Shown: positions 36,219 through 44,731, counted from the first letter of the stretch. The stretch is 44,906 bases of DNA from Hyphomicrobiales bacterium (GCA_900470965.1 UCCS01000022.1:3283-48188), one strand, 5' to 3'. Translations and numbers: made by a program. The notes: a model not told the origin generated them from the letters alone.

Positions 36219-36953
36219 ATGACAGACAGCTCCAGCCGCATCGCGCTCGTGACCGGCGCGAACAAGGGTATCGGATATGAAATCGCCAGACAGCTCGCCC
36301 AGGCCGGCGTGACAGTTATGCTCGGCGCGCGTGATGCCGAGCGCGGGCAATCGGCGGCCGAGGAACTCGCCTCGCAGGGGCTTGATGTGTCGTTCATCCG
36401 GATCGATGTCTGCGACACCGGGAGCATCGCTGCCGCCGCTGCCGAGATCGATGCCGGGCACGGCCGCCTCGATATTCTCGTCAACAATGCCGGCATTGCC
36501 GACTATACCGACGGCGCTCCCGGCAAGGCCTCGCTGGAGGCCGTGCGCCGCGAGCTGGAGACCAATTTCATCGGCGCGCTCGCGGTGACGCAGGCGATGC
36601 TGCCGCTCTTGCGCAGGGCCGGGGCAGGGCGCATCGTCAACATGACCAGCAGCCTCGGCTCCCTGATGCTGAACGGCGATTCAAGCTGGCCGTTCTATGG
36701 CGTTCGCCTTATCGGCTACAATGCCTCGAAGGTGGCGCTGAACATGCTCACGGTCCAGCTCAATGCCGAGCTCAGCGATACCGGGATCACCGCTATATCC
36801 GCTTGCCCTGGCCTTGTGGCTACCGACCTCAGCGGCCACCGCGGTGATCGCACGCCCTTGGAGGCTGCGGCTTTTCCGGTGCGAATGGCTTTGCTTCAAG
36901 GGCACGACCTCAAAGGCATTTGCCAGAGCGAGCAGGGGGCTATCCCCTGGTGA
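36219..36953 (+). CDS. SDR-family oxidoreductase
   Basis: A 244-residue short-chain dehydrogenase with VTGANKGIG (11-19), LVNNAG, NMTSS and the catalytic YNASK. It resembles carbonyl-reductase-like SDRs. The C-terminal end (GICQSEQGAIPW) is like the family but the stretch before it, HRGDRTPLEAAAFPVRMALLQGHDLK, is less conserved than the rest. It diverges from the TetR gene and is probably its target. The substrate is unknown. Confidence 0.9.
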   Translation: MTDSSSRIALVTGANKGIGYEIARQLAQAGVTVMLGARDAERGQSAAEELASQGLDVSFIRIDVCDTGSIAAAAAEIDAGHGRLDILVNNAGIADYTDGAPGKASLEAVRRELETNFIGALAVTQAMLPLLRRAGAGRIVNMTSSLGSLMLNGDSSWPFYGVRLIGYNASKVALNMLTVQLNAELSDTGITAISACPGLVATDLSGHRGDRTPLEAAAFPVRMALLQGHDLKGICQSEQGAIPW

Positions 36954-37126
36954 CAACCTTCTCATTGGCAATTGACGGAAAGCGTGTCTGCTACTGACGC
37001 ATTGTGTGAGCAAGTTCAGAGGGATAGAAATACATACATAGGTGGTGGCCGGCTCTCGTCAGTCGAGGCACAAGGTCAAACGCGGAGGTTCCGTCGCCGA
37101 TCAGGATCGCAGGAGGCGAGTTTCGG

Positions 37127-37672
37127 ATGGTGATGTCTTATCGGCAGGCGGTGGCTGCCGCCGAAGATCTGGTACGAACCGAGCCGCGGATCGTGTTCAT
37201 GATGTGCGGTTTGGCAGGTTCCGGCAAGACGACCTTTGCACAGCGGCTGGAGGCGCTCGGATGTGAGCGTTTCTCGATCGACGAAGAGGTCTGGCGGCAT
37301 GACGGGCGTTTTGGCGTCGATTATCCGGAGGCTGCCTATGCCGATCTGCAGGCCGCCGCGGAAACGCGGCTGAGGCTCCGCCTTGAAGACCAGCTCATGC
37401 GCGGCACGAAGGCAGTGATCGATTTTGCCTTCTGGAATGGGGCGGCTCGCACCCGCTACCGTGGGCTTGTCGAAGCCCGTGATCACCGGTGCTGCATCAT
37501 TTATCTTCAGGTGGAGGAAGCGATTTTGCGCGGCCGTTTGAGAGAACGCTCAGCACGACGTGATGCAAATGCCGCGTTTCCGATAACGGACGAGCTGCTC
37601 GCGAAATATGTTCAAGGCTTCGATATTCCGAGTGAAGAAGAGGCATGGATCGTGCAGGCGACATTCTATTGA
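37127..37672 (+). CDS. P-loop kinase-like ATP-binding protein (zeta-toxin/Cpt-like)
   Basis: A 181-residue single-domain P-loop protein. Walker A is MCGLAGSGKTT (26-36), followed by RFSIDEEVW, where the Asp could be the catalytic base, and an Arg-rich RGRLRERSARRD lid. It belongs to the same AAA_33 group as the protein at 15319 but is only distantly similar. AGGAGG lies ten bases before the ATG at 37127. The strong hairpin at 37681 follows its stop by eight bases. Probably a small-molecule or nucleotide kinase. Confidence 0.86.
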   Translation: MVMSYRQAVAAAEDLVRTEPRIVFMMCGLAGSGKTTFAQRLEALGCERFSIDEEVWRHDGRFGVDYPEAAYADLQAAAETRLRLRLEDQLMRGTKAVIDFAFWNGAARTRYRGLVEARDHRCCIIYLQVEEAILRGRLRERSARRDANAAFPITDELLAKYVQGFDIPSEEEAWIVQATFY

Positions 37673-37680
37673 GAAAGTTT

Positions 37681-37718
37681 CCCTGCGAGGGCGCGACCAA
37701 AGTCGCGCCCTCGCAGGG
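37681..37718. terminator. Perfect 17-bp hairpin between convergent gene ends
   Basis: The arms 37681-37697 and 37702-37718 are exact complements (GC-rich, CCCTGCGAGG... on the left) around a CAAA loop. It lies between the end of the kinase gene and the end of the decayed hydrolase. There is no U-tract on either side, so it may stop both transcripts by strong structure or be a repeated palindromic element. Confidence 0.65.
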
Positions 37719-37937
37719 TCAGGCGTCGATCGCGGCCGCGGCACTGGCGACAAAGTCTGCGACCACTTCGGGCTGCGACAGTATGGGGACGTTGCCGCTT
37801 TGCAGGACAAGCGTCTCGCCCTTCATGTGCGCGGCGGAATCGCGTTCCACGGCCGGCGGGATCGTTTCGTCTTTGGCCGCAACGAGGTACCAAGAGGGCT
37901 TGGAACGCCATGCGGCCCGGCTGATCTTGTCGCCAAC
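37719..37937 (-). pseudogene. Alpha/beta-hydrolase C-terminal remnant
   Basis: About 72 residues match the C-terminal end of an exported alpha/beta hydrolase family that ends with KPSWY, a D-x-T-I-P loop, and a SHVPMLSHPEVV-like motif. Here the last part reads SGNVPILSQPEVV, so the catalytic His is Asn. Upstream of residue VGDK the frame no longer resembles the family, and the nucleophile and oxyanion loop are missing. It is a truncated, decaying gene. The larger upstream frame is not trusted. Confidence 0.65.
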
Positions 37938-38453
37938 GCTTGCACGGCATGCCGATAGCGACAGCAACGGATATTGCTCAGCCGATGCCATAAGCAATAG
38001 GGGGTGCAGAGACGCGATTGGCGGCCTGCCTGTCTGCGATAGCTCTAGCGGCCATGAAAGTCCAACACACGTCACCCCAATTCCAGGTGACGGGCTTCAT
38101 GGCGTTTTTTGCCGAAGATAACAGGCGCTGTAACGTAGAATTGTTGCGCGGTCGCCGGAGCGTGCAGAGACAAAAGGAAGATTGTTTGTATAATGTGACG
38201 CGATTTTCTTCGCTATTTTATTTTCTGATTTTAGAAAAGTCTCTAATTTCGATATATAATATTTATTATACGAGAATAATCGAAGAACGTGCTATGATTT
38301 GTTTTTCTATCTATGAATTTGACTTTCGGCCGGCACCCATCGAACAGGCGGGGAACCTGCTGCAGAAGCGCGGATCATAACGTTCGTGCCGTCGACCTCC
38401 CAGGAGGCAATGGCCGCAAAGAACAGCGTCTCGGCCAGGCGCGGATAACGAAA
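37938..38453. other. Gene-free region with AT-rich patch
   Basis: These ~516 bases hold no gene I can support. From about 38160 to 38320 the sequence is far more AT-rich than its surroundings and includes two TATAAT hexamers (38189, 38255) and the palindrome TATAATA-TT-TATTATA (38255-38270). The first 200 bases are the place where the missing part of the hydrolase would be expected. It looks like a rearranged site. Confidence 0.5.
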
Positions 38454-38714
38454 ATGATTGGCGAGATAGATATGCAATCGGCACGATATGGAAATAAGGA
38501 TCTGAGGTTCGCAAGGCTCCACGCCGTGAAGGCGGAGCAGCTCATCACCGGCCAGGAAATCGTCGTTAAAAGGCTGCGGCTGACGGGGAGGCCGCTGGAT
38601 GTCGAAAATGCGCTGTTGGGCAGGCTCTACGATCGCAAGAGACGCGTTATCTACCACTTGAAGCGTATCGAAGATTCCCTCGATGTGACATCGCAATCCG
38701 AAGTGACACCGTAA
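38454..38714 (+). CDS. Small basic protein, hypothetical
   Basis: An 86-residue basic protein with charged, helix-forming segments (KDLRFARLHAVKAEQL, RRVIYHLKRIEDSL). Third codon positions are G/C-rich through most of it, unlike the AT-rich DNA just upstream, which supports a real gene. The start is uncertain: ATG at 38454 or 38472. No family recognised. It lies 77 bp before the DUF1003 gene and could be cotranscribed. An antisense frame over the same bases is weaker. Confidence 0.5.
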   Translation: MIGEIDMQSARYGNKDLRFARLHAVKAEQLITGQEIVVKRLRLTGRPLDVENALLGRLYDRKRRVIYHLKRIEDSLDVTSQSEVTP

Positions 38715-38791
38715 TCTGGGATCAATGCCGGCGGCTGATCGGCCATATGTCGTGGTCCGGTGCCGGCCGGTGCATTCGACGGGAGAACATC

Positions 38792-39382
38792 ATGTCGGCC
38801 GGCACTGTTGCTGAAATCTCCGACGAGGCAATCGGTTCCGGCGCGAACAGGTACCTCGGCAAACCTTTCGAGCTCTTAACCGAGCGCGAACGGGCAGTCT
38901 TCCGGCGACTGATCTCCCGGCACGCGATTGCCCATGATTCCAATCAGTCCTTCGATGCAAAGCTGACACCGTCGCAGCGGCTGGCCGACAAGGTGGCGGA
39001 ATTCGGCGGTTCGTGGACCTTCATCATCCTCTTCGGGATCGCCCTTGCAGTATGGGTCGCCGGCAATCTGCTGGCCGCAACGCGCGCCTTCGATCCCTAT
39101 CCCTTCATATTCCTCAATCTCATCCTCTCCATGCTGGCAGCCGTGCAGGCGCCGGTCATCATGATGAGCCAGAATAGGCATGCCGCCAAAGACCGGGTGG
39201 ATGCCGCGCACGACTACGACGTCAATTTGAAGGCTGAGATCGAAATCATGGCGCTGCATGACAAGCTCGACGAGCTCAGAAATACCGATCTGAAATCGCT
39301 CGTCGCCCAGCAGCAGGAGCAGATCGCACTTCTGACGAAATTGATGCTCGGCCCGCCGGGTCAGCAACGGCAGGACCTTTAA
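38792..39382 (+). CDS. DUF1003 membrane protein
   Basis: A 196-residue protein with the DUF1003 core: LADKVAEFGGSWTFIILFGIALAVWVAGN, DPYPFIFLNLILSMLAAVQAPVIMMSQNR, two membrane helices, then a coiled-coil tail (KAEIEIMALHDKLDELR). The family is of unknown function, often near stress or transport genes. GGGAG precedes the ATG at 38792. The PNPOx-like gene follows after 16 bp, so the two form an operon. Confidence 0.9.
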   Translation: MSAGTVAEISDEAIGSGANRYLGKPFELLTERERAVFRRLISRHAIAHDSNQSFDAKLTPSQRLADKVAEFGGSWTFIILFGIALAVWVAGNLLAATRAFDPYPFIFLNLILSMLAAVQAPVIMMSQNRHAAKDRVDAAHDYDVNLKAEIEIMALHDKLDELRNTDLKSLVAQQQEQIALLTKLMLGPPGQQRQDL

Positions 39383-39398
39383 AGTACCGGAGGCTAGC

Positions 39399-39842
39399 AT
39401 GCAGCTGCGAGAAATGACCGATAATGCCTGCATCGAGTTTCTGGCGAACCACATGTTTGGCCATCTCGGGTGCAGCGGTGAGCAATATCCCTATATCGTT
39501 CCCATTCACTACGCCTATGAAGGACGCCGGCTGTTCATGTTTTCCATGCCTGGCCTGAAGATCGACCGTCTCAGGGCAAACCCCCTGGCCAGTTTCCATG
39601 CCGAAGAGCTCGGCCAGGACAGAAAGTGGAAAAGCGTCCTCGTTCACGGTCGTTTCGAGGAACTGACGGATACGCCTGCGCGCCGAGATGAACGCATCCA
39701 TGCATGGTCGCTTCTGGAAAAGCGTGCCTTCTGGTGGGAGCCCGGATCTTTCAATTTCGGCGCCGATACGGATGAGCCTGTGGACGGGCCGATCTTCTTC
39801 AGCCTTTCGATCGAGGTGCTCTCTGGACGGGAGACGATCTGA
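39399..39842 (+). CDS. PNPOx-like flavin-binding protein
   Basis: A 147-residue split-barrel protein of the pyridoxamine-5'-phosphate-oxidase-like group, with HYAYEGRRLFMFSMPGLKIDRLRANPLASFH characteristic of the flavin-binding barrel. Proteins of this type bind FMN or heme or F420 and often act in stress defence. GGAGG precedes the ATG at 39399. It is 16 bp after the DUF1003 gene. The true cofactor is unknown. Confidence 0.87.
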   Translation: MQLREMTDNACIEFLANHMFGHLGCSGEQYPYIVPIHYAYEGRRLFMFSMPGLKIDRLRANPLASFHAEELGQDRKWKSVLVHGRFEELTDTPARRDERIHAWSLLEKRAFWWEPGSFNFGADTDEPVDGPIFFSLSIEVLSGRETI

Positions 39843-39968
39843 CGGTCCCGCGCGGCATGTTTCGCCTGCGGGCCGGGGACGCCCCGGCAACCAAGCCGGA
39901 TCGATAACTCATCAGCCATCAACATCTGACAGGACGAACAGCGGGTCGGGCCGAACGCACAGATGCGA

Positions 39969-39997
39969 TTGACGGACCGCAAAATTGCGGTTAGCTC
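39969..39997 (+). promoter_or_regulatory. Acetolactate synthase promoter with spacer palindrome
   Basis: TTGACG (39969-39974) and TAGCTC (39992-39997) are 17 bases apart. The spacer is almost entirely the palindrome ACCGCAA-AA-TTGCGGT (39976-39991), an evident operator site. Transcription would start near 40004, so the leader peptide ATG at 40006 would be at or near the RNA's 5' end. Confidence 0.6.
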
Positions 39998-40005
39998 TTA
40001 CACCC

Positions 40006-40062
40006 ATGAAAATCGCAATGGTTCTCGCAGTGGTGATATCGCGCATGGGCAGGACGGTGTAA
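40006..40062 (+). CDS. Branched-chain leader peptide
   Basis: An 18-residue frame, MKIAMVLAVVISRMGRTV, ending at TAA (40060-40062). It has two Ile, one Leu and four Val codons in a short space, the hallmark of a branched-chain amino acid attenuator. It precedes an intrinsic terminator (40098-40119) and the acetolactate synthase gene. When these charged tRNAs are scarce, the ribosome would stall and favour read-through. The initiation site has no ribosome-binding sequence, suggesting leaderless translation. Confidence 0.7.
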   Translation: MKIAMVLAVVISRMGRTV

Positions 40063-40129
40063 CCGTCCGGCATTAGCCACCCATGCGCCGAACACAAGGT
40101 CCCTGACGGGGCCTTTTTTATGCCCCGTC
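40052..40129 (+). promoter_or_regulatory. Transcription attenuator of acetolactate synthase gene
   Basis: Three hairpins can form. GGACGGT/ACCGTCC (40052-40068, 7 bp) overlaps the end of the leader peptide. GGTCCC/GGGGCC (40098-40113) followed by six T's (40114-40119) is the terminator. GACGGGGC/GCCCCGTC (40105-40129, 8 bp) overlaps the terminator and encloses its U-run in the loop, so the two structures exclude each other. The order of choices is inferred. Confidence 0.65.
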
Positions 40130-40166
40130 GCACCCCCAATCACCTCATCAACGACGGAACATTGCT

Positions 40167-41993
40167 ATGACCGGCGATAAGGCTAGCTTTACCCAAAATT
40201 CTCCCGAGACTTCCGCGAATATTCCCTCTGGCCGCCTGATGAACGGCGGCGAAATCGTTCTGCAGGCGCTGCGCGACAATGGCGTCGAGCACATCTTCGG
40301 CTATCCCGGCGCTGCCGTGCTGCCGATCTATGACGAGATCTTTCAGCAGGATGAGATCAAGCATCTGCTCGTACGCCATGAGCAGGGGGCCGGCCATGCC
40401 GCCGAAGGTTACGCCCGCTCGACCGGCAAGGTCGGCGTCATGCTGGTGACCTCTGGACCAGGTGTCACCAATGCGGTGACGGCGCTGCAGGATGCGCTGA
40501 TGGATTCCATTCCGCTCGTCTGCCTGACCGGGCAGGTGCCAACGACGCTGATCGGCACGGATGCCTTCCAGGAATGTGATACGGTTGGTATCACGCGGCC
40601 TTGCACCAAGCATAATTTCCTCGTCGATCACATCGATGATCTGGCGAAGACGATCCATCTCGCCTTCAGGATCGCGACATCGGGCCGGCCGGGGCCGGTT
40701 CTGGTCGATATGCCCAAGGACGTGCTGTTTGCGAGCGGGCTTTATGTCGGGCCGGAGGAGATATCGGTGCCGGCGCGCTATCAGGCGCAGGCGGGCGGTA
40801 ATCGCGAGGCGATTGCGGCGGCGGTTGCGATGATGGCGCGGGCTGAGCGGCCGGTGCTCTATACCGGCGGCGGTATCATCAATTCCGGGCCGGAGGCCTC
40901 GCACCTGTTGCGTGAGCTGGTGGCGCTGACGGGCTTTCCCATCACCTCGACACTGATGGGGCTTGGCGCCTATCCCGCGTCAGGACCGAACTGGCTGAAA
41001 ATGCCGGGCATGCATGGCTCCTACGAGGCCAATATGGCGATGCATGATTGCGATCTGATGATTGCTGTCGGAGCGCGCTTCGACGATCGCGTCACCTCGC
41101 GCGTCGACAGGTTCTCGCCCGGTTCGAAGAAGATCCATATCGATATCGATCCATCCTCGATCAACAAGAACGTCGCCGTTGATATCGGGATCGCGGGCGA
41201 TGCGGCCGCGATACTTTCGGAGATGATCGAAGCCTGGCGGGCGCTTCCCGAAGCGCCTGAGCGACGGCGGCTCGCGGGCTGGTGGGCCGAGATCGAAGAG
41301 TGGCGGGCGCGAAACTCCTTCGCCTATGAGAGGCGCCGTGAGGAGATCATGCCGCAATATGCGCTGGAGCGGCTGCATGCGCTGACCACCGATCTCGACC
41401 CGATCGTGACGACCGATGTCGGCCAGCATCAGATGTGGGCGGCGCAACTCTTCGGTATCGAGGCGCCGAACCGCTGGCTCACTTCTGGCGGGCTCGGCAC
41501 GATGGGATACGGGTTGCCGGCGGCCATCGGCGCGCAGATTGCCCATCCCGGGCGGCTGGTTCTCGGCATTGTCGGCGATGGCTCGGTGCAGATGACGCTG
41601 AAGGAGCTTTCGGCGGCGATGCAGCATCAGGCGCCGGTCAAGATCTTCATCTTGAACAATGCGCAGCTCGGCATGATCCGGCAATGGCAGCAGATCCTGC
41701 ACGGCAATCGGCGGGATCGATCCTATTCCGCCTCGCTGCCGGACTTCGTCAAGCTGGCGGAAGCCTATGGCGCGGTGGGCTTGCGCTGCGAGAGGCCGGA
41801 TGAGCTGGATGCGAAGATCAGGGAAATGATCGCCATCGACCGGCCTGTCCTGTTCGACTGCCGTGTCGCGGCGCTCGAAAACGTCTATCCCATGGTTCGC
41901 AGCGGCCGGCCGCATAATGACATGCTGTTTGGCGAGGATGTGCGTGCGGCGGAAGCGGAGGGCGAATTCGGCTTCAGCCAGGGGCTCGTCTGA
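40167..41993 (+). CDS. ilvI: Acetolactate synthase, large (catalytic) subunit
   Basis: A 608-residue thiamine-diphosphate enzyme that joins two pyruvates, or pyruvate and 2-ketobutyrate, at the start of branched-chain amino acid synthesis. The catalytic Glu is Glu72 in [14 protein letters not shown]. The central FAD region and the ThDP motif GDGS...NN ([21 protein letters not shown] then [13 protein letters not shown]) are intact. It is similar to rhizobial IlvI but no small-subunit gene (ilvH) follows; the next gene is a convergent GST. It may work without one, or use an ilvH elsewhere, so the symbol is provisional. N-terminal ~24 residues look like an extension; ATG at 40239 is an alternative start. 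Confidence 0.9.
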   Translation: MTGDKASFTQNSPETSANIPSGRLMNGGEIVLQALRDNGVEHIFGYPGAAVLPIYDEIFQQDEIKHLLVRHEQGAGHAAEGYARSTGKVGVMLVTSGPGVTNAVTALQDALMDSIPLVCLTGQVPTTLIGTDAFQECDTVGITRPCTKHNFLVDHIDDLAKTIHLAFRIATSGRPGPVLVDMPKDVLFASGLYVGPEEISVPARYQAQAGGNREAIAAAVAMMARAERPVLYTGGGIINSGPEASHLLRELVALTGFPITSTLMGLGAYPASGPNWLKMPGMHGSYEANMAMHDCDLMIAVGARFDDRVTSRVDRFSPGSKKIHIDIDPSSINKNVAVDIGIAGDAAAILSEMIEAWRALPEAPERRRLAGWWAEIEEWRARNSFAYERRREEIMPQYALERLHALTTDLDPIVTTDVGQHQMWAAQLFGIEAPNRWLTSGGLGTMGYGLPAAIGAQIAHPGRLVLGIVGDGSVQMTLKELSAAMQHQAPVKIFILNNAQLGMIRQWQQILHGNRRDRSYSASLPDFVKLAEAYGAVGLRCERPDELDAKIREMIAIDRPVLFDCRVAALENVYPMVRSGRPHNDMLFGEDVRAAEAEGEFGFSQGLV

Positions 41994-42005
41994 TCGTCTG
42001 CAATG

Positions 42006-42037
42006 GATTGGCCGGTGTCGTAGGATACCGGCCAATC
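42006..42037. terminator. Bidirectional terminator between ALS and GST genes
   Basis: GATTGGCCGGT and ACCGGCCAATC form a perfect 11-bp stem around ten bases. It lies just after the synthase stop codon and overlaps the stop codon of the convergent GST gene. Confidence 0.7.
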
Positions 42038-42704
42038 AATCCCGGTCAGCCGGCGCCCCGAGCGGGTAGAAGTGGCGGTAGGGGCGCGCTTCATCAAGTG
42101 CGCGGGCATAGCTCGGGCGCTTGAGCAGACGGGCGCGATAGGCGCGGGCATCCTGGAAATGCTCGGGGATCGGATGCGCCCAGTCGGCATAGAGCAAGGC
42201 CGGGGCGGCCGAGCAATCGGCGAGACTGAAGGTCTCGCTGGCCACCCACTGCCGGCCCTTCATATGCGCGTCGAGAATGCCATAAGCGGTTTCGAGCGCC
42301 TGGCGCCAGCGGACATAGCCGTCATCGGGCTCGACCTCCCGGCCGAGAGCGGCATTGACCATGCGCTGCTGGGGATATTGCAGGTAATTATCGAAGAAGC
42401 GGTCCCACATGCGCACCTTGATGGCTGTTGCCGCATCCTTGGGGATGAGCGGTTGGTCGCCGGGGCTGAGCGCGTCGATGTATTCGATGATGCTTGTTGC
42501 TTCGAAAATGAAGTCGCCGCCGTGCTCAAGGATCGGAAAACGCTTGATCGGCCACTTTGCCGAAAACTCCGAGGTGATCGGCTCGCTTCCGTCGAGAAGC
42601 TTTACCTCGAAGCCCATGTTCTTCTCGTAGAAGGCGGTCTTCGCCTTCTGGGAGTAGGAGGAGAGCGGGTGCAGGTAGATCACCAGCGGCATGGCGGCGG
42701 ACAT
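42036..42704 (-). CDS. Glutathione S-transferase family protein
   Basis: A 222-residue GST. The N-terminal thioredoxin fold has YLHPLSSYSQKAKTAFYEKN (Ser in the conserved SxxxxK region), KRFPILEHGGDFIFEATSIIEYI with the cis-Pro and the glutamate/Ser of the glutathione site. The C-terminal domain is all helical. Start ATG at 42704 has GAGG upstream. It lies 9 bases after the reductase-like gene and should be cotranscribed. A detoxification role is likely. Confidence 0.9.
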   Translation of the reverse strand: MSAAMPLVIYLHPLSSYSQKAKTAFYEKNMGFEVKLLDGSEPITSEFSAKWPIKRFPILEHGGDFIFEATSIIEYIDALSPGDQPLIPKDAATAIKVRMWDRFFDNYLQYPQQRMVNAALGREVEPDDGYVRWRQALETAYGILDAHMKGRQWVASETFSLADCSAAPALLYADWAHPIPEHFQDARAYRARLLKRPSYARALDEARPYRHFYPLGAPADRD

Positions 42705-42713
42705 GGGCAAGCC

Positions 42714-43355
42714 TCACTTCGAGAGCACGACGTGTGTGGCGAGTTCCGTCATCTCGTGGGATTTGACGGAGAAGCCGAGCGCCGGCAGATCGATACCCTC
42801 GAACATGGCTTCACCCTTGCCGAGGACGACCGGGGAGATGGCGAAATGCATCTCGTCGATCAGGCCGGCCTTGAGATATTGCCTGACAGTGCTGACTCCG
42901 CCGCCGATCTTGACGTCCTTTTCGCCGGCCGCGGCCTTGGCTTTTTCAAGCGCTTCCTCGATGCCGCCGGTGATGAAATGGAACGTGGTGCCACCTTCCA
43001 TGAGGATCGGCTCGCGGGCGTAGTGGGTTAGGATGAAGGTGGGCGCGTGATAGGGCGGGTTCGGCCCCCACCAGCCTTTCCACTCTTCCTCAGGCCATTC
43101 GCCCCTGATCGGGCCGAACATATTGCGGCCGAGGATGAAAGCGCCGAAGCCCGCCATGCCTGCCGCACCATACTGGTCATCAACGCCAGTCGTGCCGTCG
43201 TCCTTGCCGATCATGGTGCGGAAGGTGCGGGTGGGGAAGAACCATTGGTGCACCGCCATGCCGCCTTTGCCGAGCGGATTGTCGATGCTCTGGTCGGGAC
43301 CGGCGCCGAAACCATCGATAGAAAGGGAAAATGCAGCAACACGTACACGTGCCAT
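42714..43355 (-). CDS. Dihydrofolate-reductase-family (RibD C-terminal-like) protein
   Basis: A 213-residue reductase fold. It begins VRVAAFSLSIDGFGAGPDQ and has GAFILGRNMFGPIRGEW, IGGGVSTVRQYLKAGLIDEMHFAISPVVLGKGEAMF, the usual RibD/DHFR-like NADPH-binding features. These proteins are often uncharacterised oxidoreductases. GGAGG precedes the ATG at 43355. It starts a two-gene operon with the GST gene and diverges from an HxlR regulator. Confidence 0.9.
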   Translation of the reverse strand: MARVRVAAFSLSIDGFGAGPDQSIDNPLGKGGMAVHQWFFPTRTFRTMIGKDDGTTGVDDQYGAAGMAGFGAFILGRNMFGPIRGEWPEEEWKGWWGPNPPYHAPTFILTHYAREPILMEGGTTFHFITGGIEEALEKAKAAAGEKDVKIGGGVSTVRQYLKAGLIDEMHFAISPVVLGKGEAMFEGIDLPALGFSVKSHEMTELATHVVLSK

Positions 43356-43370
43356 GTCAGCCTCCATCTG

Positions 43371-43422
43371 GTTGCATTTTGAAATCAGTTGAGTTGTTGC
43401 ATAACTGATCCTATGATGCAAC
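43371..43422. promoter_or_regulatory. Operator-like repeats between reductase and HxlR genes
   Basis: Two inverted repeats overlap in the 90-bp spacer: ATCAGTT-N12-AACTGAT (43384-43409) and GTTGCAT-N13-ATGCAAC (43396-43422). A further GTTGCAT is at 43371-43377. Such spacing suits a dimeric winged-helix regulator controlling both sides. Confidence 0.6.
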
Positions 43423-43445
43423 TGGTTTTTCTCATGGAGTCGGAT

Positions 43446-43964
43446 ATGAATATCGAAATACGGTCGGGCTGCCCGATCAATCTGACGATGGAGGTGTTGG
43501 GCGATCGATGGAGCCTCGTCATCATCAGGGATATCATGTTCGGCAATCGCCGTCACTTTCGCGAGTTGCTGACGCAGTCGGAGGAGGGTATCGCCTCCAA
43601 TATCCTGGCGGCACGTCTCAAGCGGCTGATGTCCTATGGGCTGATCACCAAGCTCGACGATCCCTCCCACAGCCAGAAATCCATCTACAGCCTGACGGAG
43701 GCCTCCATCCAGCTCGTGCCGATGTTTGCGATGATCGGCGCCTGGGGGCGAAGGCATCTGCCGGTCAGCGAGGATCTCAGCATCCGCGCGGAGTTGCTGG
43801 AGGAGGGCGGGCAGCCGCTCTGGGACGAGTTCATGGAGGATCTCAGGAGGATCCATATCGAAGACCCGATCGGCGGGGCGAATGGATCAGTCAAATCGCC
43901 GGTTCTGGCGCGACTGACGGCGGCCTTTCTGGAGGTGCGCGCCAAGATGAATGCGGCAGGATAG
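43446..43964 (+). CDS. HxlR-family transcriptional regulator
   Basis: A 172-residue HxlR protein. The winged helix has CPINLTMEVLGDRWSLVIIRDIMFGNRRHFRELL, EEGIASNILAARLKRLMSYGLI. Cys near residue 10 (SGCPIN) is at the position used as a redox sensor in some HxlR proteins. Start ATG at 43446 has GGAG seven bases before it; earlier in-frame starts lack one. It is divergent from the reductase/GST operon and probably controls it. Convergent with the TetR gene (18 bp). Confidence 0.92.
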   Translation: MNIEIRSGCPINLTMEVLGDRWSLVIIRDIMFGNRRHFRELLTQSEEGIASNILAARLKRLMSYGLITKLDDPSHSQKSIYSLTEASIQLVPMFAMIGAWGRRHLPVSEDLSIRAELLEEGGQPLWDEFMEDLRRIHIEDPIGGANGSVKSPVLARLTAAFLEVRAKMNAAG

Positions 43965-43982
43965 GTTTCCGTCCACCGAGGT

Positions 43983-44573
43983 TCAGGATGATTTTGCCGG
44001 CCAGGTGGACAGCGCCTGATCGGCAACGGCGTTCAGCATGTCGCGGCTGAAGCCGGCTTTGGCCTGCACCGCCATGCCGTGGGTCATTGCCATCACGAAT
44101 GCCGCAAGGGCTTCCGTGTTCACCGTTTCCGGCAAATCACCTTCCGCCTTTGCCCGCTCGAAGCGCTCATGAAGCTGTGCCTGGCCAGCGGCGCGGAAGT
44201 CGATCAGCGCCTGTCGCACGGGTTCGGTTTCATCCGATCCCGCCACGGCGCCATTGATGCCGAGACAGCCCGTATGATTGGGAAAACGCGTATTGAGATC
44301 GACCGCATTGTAGAGGATGTGGGCTGCGACCTGGCGCGAGGTGGGGAGTTTGAGCGCTTCCGGAAGATAATCCAGATATCGCTCGGAATAGCGATCCAGC
44401 GCCCGCCGGAAGAGCGCTTCCTTGTTGCCGAAGGCGGAATAGAGGGCGGGTCTTTCGACGCCGGCAGCCTCTGTCAGGTCAGCATAGGACGCTCCCTCGT
44501 AGCCCTTGCGCCAGAAAACGCATAGCGCCGCATCGAGCACTTTCTCCATGTCAAATTCGCGATGGCGTCCCAT
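43983..44573 (-). CDS. TetR-family transcriptional regulator
   Basis: A 196-residue TetR repressor: MGRHREFDMEKVLDAALCVFWRKGYEGASYADLTEAAGVERPALYSAFGNKEALFRRAL is the typical helix-turn-helix region. The C-terminal domain, with a PNHTGCLGINGAVAGSDE segment, is that of AcrR-type TetR_C_33-like proteins. It diverges from the SDR gene at 44732, with operator palindromes in the spacer. The inducer is unknown. Confidence 0.92.
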   Translation of the reverse strand: MGRHREFDMEKVLDAALCVFWRKGYEGASYADLTEAAGVERPALYSAFGNKEALFRRALDRYSERYLDYLPEALKLPTSRQVAAHILYNAVDLNTRFPNHTGCLGINGAVAGSDETEPVRQALIDFRAAGQAQLHERFERAKAEGDLPETVNTEALAAFVMAMTHGMAVQAKAGFSRDMLNAVADQALSTWPAKSS

Positions 44574-44616
44574 CAGATCAACTCGGCCAATTTCATAATG
44601 ATCGTTATTAAACCAC

Positions 44617-44670
44617 TTGACAGGCTTTGTCTACATTTCATACCAATCGTTACCGTAACAGTCGTTACGG
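44617..44670 (+). promoter_or_regulatory. SDR promoter with TetR operator
   Basis: TTGACA (44617-44622) is followed 16 bases later by CATACC (44639-44644). Just downstream lies CCGTAAC-AGTC-GTTACGG (44653-44670), a perfect 7-bp inverted repeat, and the overlapping GTTAC-C-GTAAC (44649-44659). A TetR dimer here would block the SDR promoter. Confidence 0.65.
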
Positions 44671-44731
44671 AAAAAACTACTCTGCCTGTCGATAGGGGCG
44701 GGTGGTGCTTTGACGGGTAGAAAGGACACTC

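Noticed and set aside
38307..38696. Minus-strand frame of 129 codons over the small basic gene
   Set aside because: Runs into the AT-rich patch, no ribosome site or family; the plus frame has better codon pattern, though neither is certain.
40980..42035. Minus-strand open frame of 351 codons
   Set aside because: Antisense to acetolactate synthase; no motif.
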